64,000 nt of DNA from Enoplolaimus lenunculus (lineage: Eukaryota; Nematoda; Enoplea; Enoplida; Thoracostomopsidae): the NCBI GenBank assembly GCA_030248215.1, contig JASANG010001601.1, forward strand, positions 62,001 to 126,000. The letters run 5' to 3'. A program made the translations under genes and the position numbers. The notes beneath the pieces are model-generated. The model saw only the letters and a list, made by a program, of their open reading frames with translations, did not search any database and was not told the DNA's origin. Positions within the stretch are counted from its first letter, which is position 1, and the number at the start of each line of letters is the position of its first letter. Below are positions 1 to 12,509 of this stretch, piece by piece.

Positions 1-119
1 AGACGTCAATTAATGTTTCCACCCTCAAAGATATCAATTAAAGTTTCCACCCTCAAAGGCGTCAATTAATGTTTCCGCCTTCTAAGATATCAACTAAAGT
101 TTTCACAGGTGTATCGATT
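1..119. repeat. short tandem repeat, about 28-29 bp unit, about 4 units
   Basis: Alternating units of the form gtcaattaatgtttccaccc and atcaattaaagtttccaccc are joined by ctcaaag. The array is cut by the window edge. The inverse complement of the second unit recurs at 20220-20304, so this is a dispersed repeat and not a unique microsatellite. It lies in an intron of the SLC23-type gene. Confidence 0.75.
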
Positions 120-379
120 GAATTCCTTCCACTGGGTGATGTCAATTGTTTAATAGGTCAAACGTCAAAGTATTGAATAGGTGATAGAAAAATTTGATTC
201 CGGGGAATCAATGTGATATGACCGGTACCATTTATTCACTTGACTGGCTTAATAGACGTGCAAAACAGATTTATCTGAAGCCCACGAGCGTCTAATATTG
301 AAAATAATATATTAGTTATTCAAGTTTTTTGTTTGTGGTTTTATTATAAAATTAGGTTATAAAATTAAAAAATTTTCAG

Positions 380-3300
380 AAATGGATAACTTTACCATTA
401 CCGACAATCAAAGTGCAACAATTGAACAAATTTGGATGTCACGCATGACACTGGTAAGTGGTAATGGAACAAATTTTTCAAATATTTTACTATCGTCCCA
501 TCGTAAGTAGGCGGACCAGCTTAAGTCGAAGCTTAAATGTAAGCCTAAACCTAAGCCTAAACTTAAGTCTAAACGTAAACCTAAATTGTAAGTTTTCATA
601 GGCATTTGTACAACGGAATTTACTAGTAGCCTGTGGCGTTGTAATAAATTATAATTGGAGCTGGCCGACATTAACCAGCCAAAAAATTGGATTTTTTGAA
701 CAATGACGTATACAAGGACCAGGTTTGACCGGATATATCCTTTTGAAATTTCAGAACAGACAAACAAATTAGGAATTTTAATAAGGTTGTGAATAACGCT
801 TTAGAGGTGACGAAAATTGTTATCCTGCGTAATCTTCTGTTTTTAGAATAACATTAAACGAAATGTTGAATAACACTTCAATATTAATGGAAAGGTCACC
901 AAAAGAGAAACGACTGATTTTCCCAGAGAATCTGTGAACTGATTTGTGTGGCTGTTGAATTCAAAAATAAAAATTTAGTAAATAATTTTAATTTTCAGAT
1001 TCAAGGCGGACTCATTACGGCGTCTCTTGTGCAAATGTTGATCGGCCTGACAGGACTAATCGGCTTTATTACACGTTATATTGGACCTTTGACTATTGCG
1101 CCACTGATGCTTTTACTAGAGATATCATTGGTACCAGTAATTGTGGAAAATGTTTCGAAGCACTGGTTATCGGCAATGTAAGTCATTCATGGTCCGTATT
1201 CAAAGGGAAGCCTAGGGATGACACCCTACGCACATCTTCACCCCGAAATATCTAAATCATCACTCGCATTAAACAAATTTACAATCGAGACAGTTTACTG
1301 CCCCCATCTAAAATTTTTACTTTCCACCCTCTACTAGAGACGCTCAGGCACCTATTACAACAACTGGGTAACGCTGAATACAAATTCAGCAGGTCCAGTT
1401 TAATGGCGTTCAAGACAAATGTCGGTCGGCATTAAAATAATCGTAAGTATAGCGTCACCCTCAAAGTGACGCCATAAATTACAAACGTCATGTGACGCTA
1501 TACTTTTCGTCCATTTTAATGATGATCGGCGTCATCAAAGGCCTTCCAGGATAGCACACTGATTGCCAGAAGGCAGGACAAACCGGTCGGTATAAGTAAA
1601 AGCGGATCTCCAAGACAAGAGTATGCAACTGGACACATTCTGTGTACAAAACCATGTTACTAGTGTGCGTTACTTCATTGGCATACTAAGCTATTTCTGG
1701 GGTGTGGTCATGTTTGCTTTATTGAAGAAATCGAAAAGCAATTCGTATTTTTTATTATTATGTATACTGAATCTGGCCGACCACCCTCCCCTCAAAAAAG
1801 AAGGGACTAGAAAAAATGAAACTCGTCGTGCAGTTTGCAACCAAACTAAAATTGTTAACTTGCATGCTCACCACTATGGAATCATCCACTTTGGGAATAA
1901 GTATACTTCATCAACGGTCCAAATAGGTGAACCCCTAAAGCTGTCCGTGTAATATTGGTCAAATTACTGGCTTATTGTAATGTTTTAGACTAATTTTTCT
2001 GCTGATCACGTTTGCAATCTACTTGAGCACACTTAACGTTCCGTTGCTTTGGTATGATTTTGCGAACAGAACATTTACGATTAAACGGTGTCGGCTGTTT
2101 TCAATGTTTCCAGTAAGGCAGTGGTAGATCCAGCATTTTTCTGCGGTAAAGGGGATGCAAGGTTATGACTGAGCCTCCCCCCTAACCACACGTTTTAAAA
2201 AATTACAATTTCAGCGGGAGTGGCGAACCGTGGAAACGAAAGGCAAAGCCTCGATAACGGTGTACAATATCTTTCTGTGTGGAACTTTTTGTTTACTTTA
2301 AGGTACCTGATAGACACATTTAATATATTAAGGCTGAAACACTCAACACAAAATCTGGCAGCGGCCGGATATCGTTAAGCAAATGCTTTCGCGAATTTCG
2401 AGCGAGAAAAATTTCTAATGCCGGTTTGCAAGCGGGGTTACTCAAAAGCGTGTACAAGTCTTTGAGGTTAAATAATTAAAGAGGTGAAAAATTGCGAACG
2501 AAGCGAGCAAGGAGTCAAGAGCAAATTAAAAGTTATTGTGATGTAAATGGAAAGAAACAAAACTTCGCAAACGAACCGAGCGAGACGCCAAACGCAATTT
2601 TAGCATATTACGATGCCAATTTTTAAATTTGCGTGGCTCCGGTGATCGGACTGATCCCTAAATCCTCTAGGTTCGCCCTCGCAATAGAGACAAAGGCGTA
2701 GCCACGATTTCTTTTCTGTGGGTCGAGGTGTTCGTTCATGTAAAAGTTTTATTGCGGCATACAGCTATGCAATTTTAGTACTAAATTTTAATATACAAAT
2801 TGTTTATCAATGTTCGGTGTCCAAGGTTGGTGTGACACGACACGCCTCGGATCCACCAGTAATTATTAATATTTAGCATATGACATAATTATGTTCGTTT
2901 TAGTAATTTTAGTACTTAATGGCAATTGGCATAACGTGGATGCTGGCACTAATTTTAACTGAATCTGGAGCGTTCAATGAAACAACAGATTTACATGCTC
3001 GCACTGACACTTCCGCTGAATCTATTTATCAAGCTTCATGGGTACGATTTCCGTATCCGGGTGAGCAATTTTTTGAGTTCATACGATCAATCCCTAGTAA
3101 TATATTGACATGGATAGAGACACCAATCCTCAGAGGGTACGGACTACCGTAACTCATCCCAGGGTATAACCATTGGTTTTGAAGGAATTGCGTAATTTAA
3201 AATTTACCCGATTTATTCTTAACAATTTTATTGACCTTTATCCAGGCGCCTCAGAATCCATTTTGCGTTAGACTGTCATCAAAAGTGATTTGCCGTTTTG

Positions 3301-6300
3301 TGCATTACACCTGCGCCCCTCTGGCTGTGTGACGCAAAATTATAACCAATGTGTCATTTGAAATCGATTAATTGTAAAATTTTGATTTAATTTTGACAAA
3401 ACAACACTTAAGCAATGTTTTGTCAACTTTTGTCTCAAAATTTAAATACAAATTGAACGTTTTCTGTTTAAAACCTCGCGTGCTGCTTCAAAAGTCGTTC
3501 TGCGGCCGAAAATTATAACGAATGCTTCTGTTTGAAACAGCAGGTATAAAGGTCCTCATGGTATAACAGCATAAGCTTAAAACAGAATCCATTTATTTCA
3601 AATCCACATTTTAGTTTGTTTAAATAATTGTAAACGACTTTTTAGGTTGAAAAACTGGCGAAAATAACCATAACTTTAGGCATTGAAAAATTGTGAATTT
3701 GCGCAAACAAGGGAGTGAGTCGCACAAGTTACACTGTAAAATGCAATGAGTTAATCAACTCAGACGGAAAATTAGCAATTTCTGAGTTAATAATAACAGT
3801 AAACCTTAACTCACTCTAAGTTAACTTCATTCTCACTGTGACTTGAGTTGATTCCGTGGGAGTAGATTAATTAAATCAAAATGAGCTGAGTCAACTCAGA
3901 ATTGTGAGTTCTGATAGTCCTAACTCAGACTGAGTGATTCAACTAATTCTGAGTTAAAATCAACTTACTGTAATGTACAGTGTAGTAAACGAACCGCAAT
4001 TTAACAAAATGGATTAAATTAGAGATTGTATGCACGAGGAAATATGGTGTAAAAGAAATTGGCTTACAATTTTCCAAAAAAAACTGGCGAAACTAACCAT
4101 GGTTTGAAACATTTAAAAAATTGTAAACTTGCGTAATATAAACATTTGCAGAGATAGTCGGTCGTACTTTTGTCTAAAAAGAGTTGCTTGTGTCTTGACG
4201 ATGGTATTGCTACAAATCCTTTGCTTCTCTAATTGTTACTGTGAAATTGAATATGAAACACGAACTCAAACCCGAATTTGGGTCATTGTAGTCCAGTTCT
4301 TCGGAGAATCAGTGTCACAACCCTTTCCCGCATTGAGTATACTATAAACAACTAAGTGCAAACTGTATTCTCGAAATACATACACAATGCGCAATGTTTA
4401 ACAATTTATTCCTGTATACGTAGTTCAAAATTTTCACAAGATATTGGTTTGAGCTTCAAGTTGTATACTCTAGTATGGTAAACGACTCCATCCAACCGTG
4501 ATGTCCGGGGTGGCATATTCGAGTTTTAGCTTCAGATTAGTTGTCACACGAAATTGAATATATTCGTATTTGTCGAAACGGTCAAAACTTTAATTAGTCT
4601 TAATCCGTAGTATCGAAACCAGCAAAATTTTGAAAGTTTTGGTGTAACTTTTAGGTCAATGGGGTATTCCTCGTGTCAACTTGGCAATATTCGTAGGTAT
4701 GATTGTTGGAACCGTTTGTTCTGTGATCGAATCAGTAGGCGATTACGCTGCATGCGCTCGGGTCTGTGAATGCCCTTCACCACCGCCACACGCCGTTAAT
4801 CGGGGCATTTTTATGGAAGGATTTTGTTGTTTTGTTGGTGGATTTCTTGGTGGATCGACTAGTGTTACGACTTATTCGGAAAATGTCGGCGCGATTGGGG
4901 TAACAAAGGTAAACATAATTGAGCAAACTATCAGGCACAAGTCAGTGGCGGATCAAGCTAGGGATTAAGGGGATTTTATCTATTGGCTCTTGTACATATC
5001 TTCTATAGTTTTGGTAATGTTCACGTTTTGACATAACTTAGGCTTTTTAAGATTATGCAAAGCCTTATTTATATACTTGAATCTAAGATTGTCAGGAGAG
5101 TGTACAAATGCTGGCCTATGTAAAGATCAGGCGCGGAACGTTTTTCTGTGGGACTAGAATAGAGTAAGCTTAAGCTTTAGACTAACTTTTTTTGCTTGGC
5201 TTAGGCTTAGGAATATGCTTATAATACTGTACCGCCCATGTTCATTACATTTGCCCAAATGCCGAAGCATCTTAACCAATCCATGGTTGTTACGAAAATG
5301 GTGGTTACGTAACCTCTATAAAAATTTCGAAAACTGAAAAACGATCCGAAAATCACTTCACAAAATTCCCAAAGAGGGATTTGACCCCGTCCCCTCTGAC
5401 TACGCCTTTGTACCCATTATAATGAGAAGGTCTTAGCTTTAATCGCAAACAAATTTTTTGCTAAGAATTTTGAAATTCCGTATGACCATGCTGGGCCCGT
5501 TTACCAGTCGTATTATCCCGTATGGATTTATCGTATAATTCGTAGGCAATTTCACGTAGGTATTCTTTGATTGACCCATGTTACTTTGAGGGGCGTCCTA
5601 GATTCTAGAATACACATTTTCCATAGGCTTAGGAACACATATATGCAACGCTTAGGCTTAGGCTTAGGCTTACGAATACGCTAAATCTACTGTTACGTCT
5701 CTGAAACTAACATTGGCCCTTTGGTTTATTACCATGATTAAATAATGTCCACCTTGAAGTGTTACATGTAACTGGGTACATTCTGTTTAGAAAAGTATGC
5801 ATCCTGTCACTCGTTGCGTGTTTTTGCCAACCCGAATTTCTAGGGCTGGGTCAAGTTTATGGAACTGAAAAAAATGACGGCTAATAAGCTGATAATTGCT
5901 TAGGCGTAGGCTTAGGCTTAGGCTTAGGCTTAACTATTTCACGTATACTCTGAAGGATTTCATGAGTATCTACAAACAGTGAGTACTGACAGCGAAATCA
6001 CCTCCGCCAAAGTGCGGTACGTTAGAACCAAAACAGCGCTTTAGTCCATTTTGTACCGCACTGAATTTTGTAAGTTGCACAGTATTGTCTAGCCAATCAT
6101 CCACTCTTTGATTTTATTGCTGTGATGCGTATGTTATTATTATACCAAGAGTCAATGATGATTGTGGACAATAGTATTTAACTCACTAAATTTAGCGTGG
6201 AGCGAAACCTACCAGCACCCCTACATTTTCGTCTACCCACCTGACTTTTGGGGGGATTCGCTCTAGTATTCAGTGCAATAAAAAGATTGCGACAGTTTTG

Positions 6301-9300
6301 AAGTATAACAAGCATTTTGGTAGTCTGCAAACGTGCCTTAGAATGCCATCGTTAGATCAAATTGTACTTCTATAAATTATATGAAGTAGGCTAAAATCGC
6401 AACGCGCGCTTGGTACATTCTTTCCTCCATAGAATGCATTCTGTTGCATGCTCTTCGTTAAGTAGGCGTCACTCACACGAGATGATATTCTTTTAAAATT
6501 TCAGGTTGCAAGTCGAGTGACCATGGTAATAGCTGGAGTAATTTTGATTTTTCTTGGCGTTTTCACAAAATTTGGCGCCGTTGTGTCTTCGATTCCATCG
6601 CCTATCGTAGGTAATAGTTTTATAAAGCTTATTAATTAAGTACTACACTGCAAAAAATGGTGAGTCACATTGACTCTCTCCGAAATAGGCTCTACAGGAC
6701 TACACAAACTGAGTCAAATGCGACTATGCCACAGTCAAACGCGCGACTCAGTGAGTCGAATTATATCCAATTTGACTGTGGCGGAGTCGTAATTGACTGC
6801 TCAGGTTTATGTTGTCCCGTAGAGCCTATTTCGGATAGCGTCAGTTTGACACATTAATTTTTGCAGCGTAGAGTATGACATTCTGTAACAACAATTATAA
6901 TATATGTCAGGGTTGCAACCGGAATGAAACTTTAGTCTTAATCGGAAATTGGACTTTGAATTCAATTTTTTGTTGGAACCGGAATTGCGATTTTAGTTCC
7001 GGTGCTCACTTTATTGTTTGGGAAAAATATTGAAAATATTAAATTTTTTGTTACGAGCAAATATATAACAAACATAGAAAAGTTTTGTTTAACAATTTCT
7101 CACATGAATATTTTCAATTTCATATGAGATGTAATTTCAAGGTAAGATTCGATCCCCACTCTCACGGATGGAAGGAGTTTACGATGACCACTGAGTAATA
7201 GGAGCTTGACGCTCGAGCCCGAGGAGGTTCTCACGTCTTGTGGAGATTTTGCAATGAGCATATATATGCTATAAATGATAAACACTGCTCACAGTGTGTG
7301 TATTGCTCGTACATTATTGTATTTAGTTGCTCATAGTATACTCTATGTATTGTCCACCAGCTCTTTAACTAAAAATGTTAAAACAGAGGGCACAATACCG
7401 AAACTGTCGAAATTCCGGCATAGGAATCAAAGCATTTTCTTCTCCGCTCCGGTATTTCCTGCCTTCAGCTTGCGCTGATTTAGAAAATTTCAATTCTTTT
7501 CAAAAATCTCTTAAGAGCTTCACTTCAGTACAAAACGACATACAAACGTTCAAAATTTGTAATGATAAGCCCATGACACTGATTTCTACAGAATTTTTTA
7601 TATTCATGATACTATACCATCTACAGCCATCCAATTATCAGTTCTCATACACCTGTACGCTAGTTTAAGTATGCATCTTTCACAATAACTTGGGGCCCGT
7701 GTTACTTTAAGGAGCGTGCCGTTTTTCCGTACGACTGCAATAGAGTAAGTTGAAGCATTTGACGAATTTTGTTGCTGAGGATTAGGCCTATTCTTAGCTA
7801 TACGCTTATCCTTAAGATTTAGCTTAGGAATATGCTTATACTACTGATACGCCCCTTTAAGTAAACATAGGTTATAGTGCGTACACACTGTTTTTAGGAG
7901 GCATTTTACTTGTATCAATCTCAGTAGTTGGCGGTGTTGGACTATCGTCTACACAACTACTTGATATGTCATTGACGCGAAATATGGCAATTCTTGGCCT
8001 TTCAATAATGGCAGGTGTTATGGTTCCACAAGTTGTAAAGCAGAACCCAATAACAACAGGTATAAAAGTCGCGGCTTCACTCGCGTACGCAAGACTCGTG
8101 TTTGAGAAATGACCACTTCAATTAGATTATTATAATGGTTTTGTTTTCACGTTTGTTTCAGGTAACGTTTAGTTATTAACAGAAATATTTTGTTCAAAGT
8201 CATTTTATGATCGGATCATGTTTTATTTAGGACTGTCCAGATTTCTAGTGAGAATGCAAAACAGTAAGTTGGACGTTAGATCACATTTTTGCTTAGGCTT
8301 AGGCATAACTTTGCACTTTTTTAATAGCGGTTGCAGCCAACTAAACAAAATAGAAAGCTAAAACAATTTCACTTGAAACATACGAAAATTTTACAGCATT
8401 CCCAAACGAGTAAAAAACTTTTGCTGAGGATTGCAAAAAAATTTCTAGAAATGTAAGTTTACCTCCTGGGCGTCTCTTAAAGAACTAGTCTTCTGTTTCA
8501 GGCGTACAAGAAATCGATCAGGCAATAGGAGTGCTGTTAAAGACTGAAATGATTATCGGAGGGTTTGTTGGATTCATCCTTGATAACACAGTACCAGGTT
8601 AGTAACAGTTTTAGCATACTTACAAACCTTTGTGTGGTTCACAAAAAAATTTGCCAATGTAAAGAACCGGGCCGTAACTACTGAGTAATATAAGCATTTT
8701 CCTACGCCTAAGCTTAAGCCTAAGCCTAAGCTTAACTGCAAGAATGAGCTTATACCTAACCATAAGACTAAGCAAAAAATAGCCTAAAGCTCAGTTTACC
8801 TTATTGCAGTCCCACAGAAAAACGTTCCGCGCCTAATCTTTATATAGGCCACAATTTTTAACATTTTTTTAAATAATGCTTATATAAATCGTACAGCTTC
8901 AGTGCGAGACGAGCTTTTGTGACTTAGCACATATTTATTGAACGGTAAGAATTTTATTATTCGTTTCATTTTCAATTTTGACTTTGGTATCCGTTATTAC
9001 TTCTTTATATTCGCTTTCATTTCAGGAGCCACTTTTAAACAACGCGGCATAATACGTCGTAGCTCAGTAGAGGCGCATTTCGAGCAAACAGCAGATTGTT
9101 ATTTAAACACAGTGTACGATATGCCGTCTCCACTTCAAGATTACCTCAACCGCTGTCCGTGTTCCCGAATCATTCCCATTTTACCCAACTTTTCTTCGTG
9201 TAAGATTCGTCCATCGTCAAAATGTTCCCCTGGACAGATTCAAAATGCCAGGCCAACGCCACCTTCATATTGTACAGCGCCAGAAATTGCCGTAATCGAA

Positions 9301-9312
9301 GAACCTAAATAG
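380..9312 (+). CDS. SLC23-type nucleobase/ascorbate transporter, 5' partial (nine exons)
   Basis: This is a polytopic membrane transporter of the NAT/NCS2 (SLC23) family, which moves ascorbate or nucleobases with Na+ or H+. Exons with matching phases and GT/AG borders: 380-453, 999-1177, 1989-2112, 2913-3060, 4655-4908, 6505-6610, 7898-8059, 8502-8597, 9026-9312, giving about 476 residues. The reading aligns along its length with vertebrate SVCT1 as I remember it: [39 protein letters not shown], the NAT signature [10 protein letters not shown], then FILDNTVPG and QRGI near the end. The family is usually 550-600 residues, so TM1-TM2 with the QH motif lie left of the window. The first signature residue is Glu where SVCTs have Pro, which makes nucleobase transport as likely as ascorbate; substrate is inference. 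Introns hold many MITEs. The stop TAG is at 9310-9312. Confidence 0.95.
480..600. repeat. fragment of TTAGGC-type MITE (intron)
   Basis: A run of CCTAAG/CCTAAA-like hexamers (complement of TTAGGC) begins with a remnant of the conserved CCCATCGTAAGT arm. The opposite arm is not recognisable. Confidence 0.4.
3732..3982. mobile_element. MITE, CACTGTA ends, TA-flanked, rich in GAGTT
   Basis: The element begins TACACTGTAAAATGCA and ends TGTACAGTGTA, so CACTGTA inverted ends are bordered by TA, as in Tc1/mariner-type insertions. The interior is dense in ACTCA/GAGTT words and can fold on itself. It lies in the SLC23-type intron between exons 3060 and 4655. A decayed relative is at 55580-55735. No coding capacity. 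Confidence 0.65.
5113..5255 (+). mobile_element. TTAGGC-type MITE, end type A
   Basis: The left arm reads GGCCTATGTAAAGATCAGG and the right arm ends in ACATTTGCC. The interior contains GCTTAGGCTTAGG. Flanks CAAATGCT and CAAATGCC are a likely 8-bp target duplication (7 of 8). It is intronic in the SLC23-type gene. Confidence 0.8.
5573..5718 (+). mobile_element. TTAGGC-type MITE, end type B
   Basis: The left arm reads GACCCATGTTACTTTGAGGG and the right arm CTAACATTGGCC, with the interior (CTTAGG)n. Flanks CTTTGATT and CTTTGGTT match at 7 of 8, a likely 8-bp target duplication. Confidence 0.8.
5899..5935 (+). repeat. nearly pure TTAGGC run
   Basis: About six consecutive TTAGGC-type hexamers with one substitution (TTAGGCG TAGGC) form one of the purest telomere-like tracts in the window. 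The surrounding 5830-5900 is a poorly preserved arm of the same MITE family. Confidence 0.7.
6646..6868. mobile_element. MITE, CACTGCAAAA ends, GAGTC-rich palindrome
   Basis: The left arm CACTGCAAAAAATGGTGAGT is mirrored by TTTTTGCAGCG on the right, and CCGAAATAGGCTCTACAGGA is mirrored by the GTAGAGCCTATTTCGG segment. Both sides are bordered by TA. The interior repeats GAGTC/GACTC. A sibling copy is at 13110-13404. Its start codon-like words give a spurious open frame. Confidence 0.8.
6907..7010. repeat. fragment of CAGGGTTGCAACCGG-type element
   Basis: The sequence begins CAGGGTTGCAACCGGAATG and contains several GGAACCGGAATT words, resembling the ends and interior of the elements at 14700-15041 and 16855-17211. 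The other end is not recognisable. Confidence 0.4.
7093..7353 (-). mobile_element. piggyBac-like MITE with tRNA-like core, subfamily 2
   Basis: It follows TTAA at 7089-7092 and starts CAATTTCTCACATGAATATT, a diverged form of the family end. The far side carries the palindrome CTCATAGTATACTCTATG that typifies subfamily 2 (compare 52293-52555). The tRNA-like core lies on the minus strand and includes AGCTCCTATTACTCAGTGG. It is intronic in the SLC23-type gene. Confidence 0.7.
7694..7871 (+). mobile_element. TTAGGC-type MITE, hybrid of end types A and B
   Basis: The left arm GGCCCGTGTTACTTTAAGG is type B, but the next segment (GACTGCAATAGAGTAAGTTG) is the type A interior, and the right end CCCCTTTAAGTAAACATAGG returns to type B. 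The interior has degenerate TTAGGC units. Recombination between subtypes is the simplest reading. Confidence 0.65.
8230..8318 (+). repeat. fragment of TTAGGC-type MITE, type B
   Basis: GACTGTCCAGATTTCTAGTG resembles the type B left interior and is followed by CTTAGGCTTAGGC. The right half is missing. Confidence 0.45.
8652..8850 (-). mobile_element. TTAGGC-type MITE, end type A, reverse orientation
   Basis: It starts TGCCAATGTAAAGAACCGGG and ends AACGTTCCGC...TATATAGGCC. The interior is (CCTAAG)n, the complement of TTAGGC, followed by the conserved CTAAAGCTCAG and CAGTCCCACAGAAAAACG. It lies in the last intron of the SLC23-type gene. Confidence 0.75.
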
Positions 9313-11313
9313 CTATCGACAAATACGAAACAATCCACTGGAACCTTTGCCTTACCATGACTATTATTTTAAAAGAAAACGTTGATCTGGTTACTGTTTT
9401 GCCCAAATATGTGACAAATGTACTATATCGTTTACATTGGCTGCAATCAAATTAAACTGGTTCACATTTTCAACGTAAAGTTCTCCGATCTCTTCTGAAA
9501 ACCTTAACGTTTTGAGATTCAAAACTCTAGACAAGTCCGAATATGCGTGCTAAAATTGCGGAAACCCTTACCGCAGCAGTTGAGACTCGAAATAGATTTC
9601 TTCAAACACCAAACTAATGCTTACATATCGGGAACTTTGTTCGAATACTTCGTACATATCGGGAACTTTGTTCGAATACTTCGTTTCCTGCTGAAAATTT
9701 TCAGTCATTGATGAAGCCATATGTACCTTGTTGGTTCCAAAGTGATTGCTCACCATCGTCAGCTGCCAATTAGCTTTCCGCGGGTAAAGCGCACGCGCGG
9801 ATAAAAACGTAACTATTCATTTACACCTCTGCGTGCTTTAATGAGAAACATTTCGTTTTTCCAACAGATAAACGAATCAGGTGCCGTAGCTACAATCGCA
9901 AGCCACTGCAACAATTGGTACTGTGGCTAGCCATATTGGCGATATGGCTAACTGGTGTAGTTAATAATTTTTTCCAATTTCACGACACTTACCCTCTTAA
10001 TCTTCAAGACTAAAACTCACTTGAACTTTACACAGTATTATTTTGAAACTGAAGGAATTCTACCATAACTATTGTAAACTGGACTTCTAAATGATATGAA
10101 CTCACACCCTGCAACGTTTTAACTTTCAAGGCATAATTGTTTGAAATTGAAGAACTGATAATCATTGGTTTAATGTATGTAACCGGAATTCTCTATTTAT
10201 ATTCTTAAGATCAGGGCCGAAGCTGCGACCCCCCCATCCCACAACCCCTATTTGTGAGGCGCCACCCCTAAATGTGCCCCCACCCTAACCGGTTGAAAGA
10301 AAAACCGCCGTCTCGCTCACGAGGTTGGGGCACCCATCCTGGAATTTGGAGGGACCCCTTGTCTGCTCCGGCACTGCTTAAGACTGTAGATAAACAATCG
10401 AAATTCTTGGGTAATTCCAGTTGAGCTGCAATTGCTCACTTGCAAGAATTTGTTGGCTTCAACTTTAGCTCTTAAATGTTTTAAAAGTTGTCGTTTCGAA
10501 CAAATCTTAGTTTCTGAATCTTATGTGTCTTGACAATTACCACACCCATGTCTTATATGTCCACCAGGTTTAGTCTTAAACGTATGTATACTAAAGCCTC
10601 GAATTATTAACTTCCCACAAAAATTTGTATTTGAGACCCATATTGTTTTAAAACTTTAAGAAATTGTGTCTAGACTTCAAGACATATGTCAAGATTCGGC
10701 GCTACGACACAAATGTCTCAAATTTTAGACATTGTTTCTTAAATATAGCACAATTTGCTCTGTGTGTGTGTGCTTGGTTTTAGTATACTTGAAAAAGTTG
10801 GCACAACGATCCCATCGAGGAACTTTGCAGAATAAACACCTGGGTGCCAGGAGCGTCGCCTGGGTTTGATTTCGGTGAGGGTTTAAGTAAAAATAAATCG
10901 TTTTACTGTCTTTAATCTAGAAGATTATTTATTTTAAGACATGTTAACTGTACGTTTTCTTTTCTTTATTCAAGTGCAGAAATTTCGTAACGGAATAAGT
11001 CTACTTTAATGTCCCCGTTTGTCTATTCCAAAGCTGGTTACATGAAGACCTTGCTATGCTAATATTATTTGGGGTTTTAGCTGACTGGTGGTATTACCTG
11101 ATAATATCCGAACGAGCCGCCACTCTTTTACACTGCGTTTACTTTTATAGTTTTTACACCGGAGATTTTGAAATGTTGAATACCAATTTTAAATTTTTAA
11201 TGACGTATTTGACCGGTTTTGTCGCTCTTACGCTGAGAACAATGCACTTGCTATAGCTGTTTTTTATTCATTGTTAAAACGGCTTACACAGTGACGCAAA
11301 TGTTACTCAATAT
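9313..11313. other. intergenic, no gene seen
   Basis: This stretch follows the transporter stop codon. It holds a short tandem duplication at 9622-9683 and, at about 10210-10380, a GC-rich fragment (GAAGCTGCGACCCCCCCATC) resembling other dispersed debris. Open frames such as 11056-11256 show no recognisable protein. No convincing polyadenylation signal close to the transporter stop was found. Confidence 0.5.
9622..9683. repeat. 31-bp tandem duplication
   Basis: The unit TACATATCGGGAACTTTGTT plus CGAATACTTCG occurs twice in a row without mismatch, so the duplication is recent. Confidence 0.9.
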
Positions 11314-11534
11314 GGTCCATGTAAAGATCAGGAGCGGAACGTTTTTCTCTGGGACTGCAATAAACTAAGCTTAAGCTTTAGACTAATTTTTTTGCTTAGC
11401 TTAGGCTTAAGAATATGCTCCTTCTTACGCTTAGGCTTAAGAATATGCTCCTTCTTACGCTTAGGCTTAGGTTTAGGCTTAGGTTTATGAATATGCTTAT
11501 AATACTGTTCCGCCCCTGTTCGTTTACACTGGCC
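11314..11534 (+). mobile_element. TTAGGC-type MITE, type A, perfect 8-bp target duplication
   Basis: CTCAATAT stands directly before GGTCCATGTAAAGATCAGG and again directly after GTTTACACTGGCC, a perfect 8-bp duplication that fixes both ends. The interior carries a 38-bp tandem duplication (GGCTTAAGAATATGCTCCTT) and a clean GCTTAGGCTTAGG run. Confidence 0.9.
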
Positions 11535-12509
11535 CTCAATATGATCCTGCACCCACCGGGCTTTAGTGGCGGAATCGATGTGGGATGACGGGATACATTT
11601 AGTGTTGTTGACCTTGCTGTGGTGAATTTTTTTTCGATGAAAATAGTTCATTATAGCAGCTACAAATTACGTTTTTTTCAAAATACGTGAAAATAAAGCA
11701 AGACTATAATACAGCCGCCTAAACATCTGTTAAGGTATCGTTTACAGCTGCAAGTTTAAAATTATTGTTAGAGTTAATCTTGACCTGCAACGCTCTTTGC
11801 AACCGATTATATTTTTTGCGTTATAAATCGATTTCCGTTTTCGTTGTGGAAATACCGCAAATTTCGTCGTGTATAGTCACCATATGCACAGGTATATATG
11901 CTGCAGGTGTATGATTTGAAAGAAACACTAAATTTAGTCTAAAATTAAAATAGGTTGTGTCCATTTACTGTTCATGTTTCGTTAAAATTCTAGAAAACCC
12001 AGTGAATATCTACATATCGTAGTTGTATTGACGGAAAAATAAAACGTTTTTATACTTAAATATCCTTTATCCGTTCGTACCATTATTCATACTATCAGTT
12101 TTGCACTCTGCTTGAGCGATATATGTAATAAATTTAGGCTTCAAGTGTCACGACAATTTTGCGCCTGATAAGGCGGCTTTAGTGCACTGCCGGGCGACAA
12201 GTTATCCGGTCCGACGAATTGTCATAGATTCAATAAATTATGATATGAGTACAAATGGAACTCTCTGCGGCTGAAGAATCGCAGATGCCTATTGTTCAAC
12301 GATAATGTTATACATTTCGTACTAAATTTGAACGTTAAAAGTAGTAAACAACACACAGACATTGCCACACTTTGCAGGTTGTCAGGAACCAAACAGACTG
12401 CAAAATATCTTTTAATAACCTATTTAATTATTTATGAAAATTTTAGTTTTCAGTTGATACCTTTAAAGTTTGATTTGCCAATTCTGTAAACGATGTTTGT
12501 AAACTATTG

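Noticed and set aside
1623-1952. 109-codon frame inside the SLC23-type intron
   Set aside because: No splice borders in phase with the gene and no protein similarity; lies in an intron between well-supported exons.
5641-5935. True chromosome end or telomere
   Set aside because: TTAGGC runs are short, degenerate, in both orientations and bounded by transposon arms; genes lie on both sides.
11328-11651. Open frame with KPKPKPK runs
   Set aside because: Lys-Pro runs arise from the complement of TTAGGC repeats in a MITE. The same applies to frames at 50680-51036 and 12443-12793.
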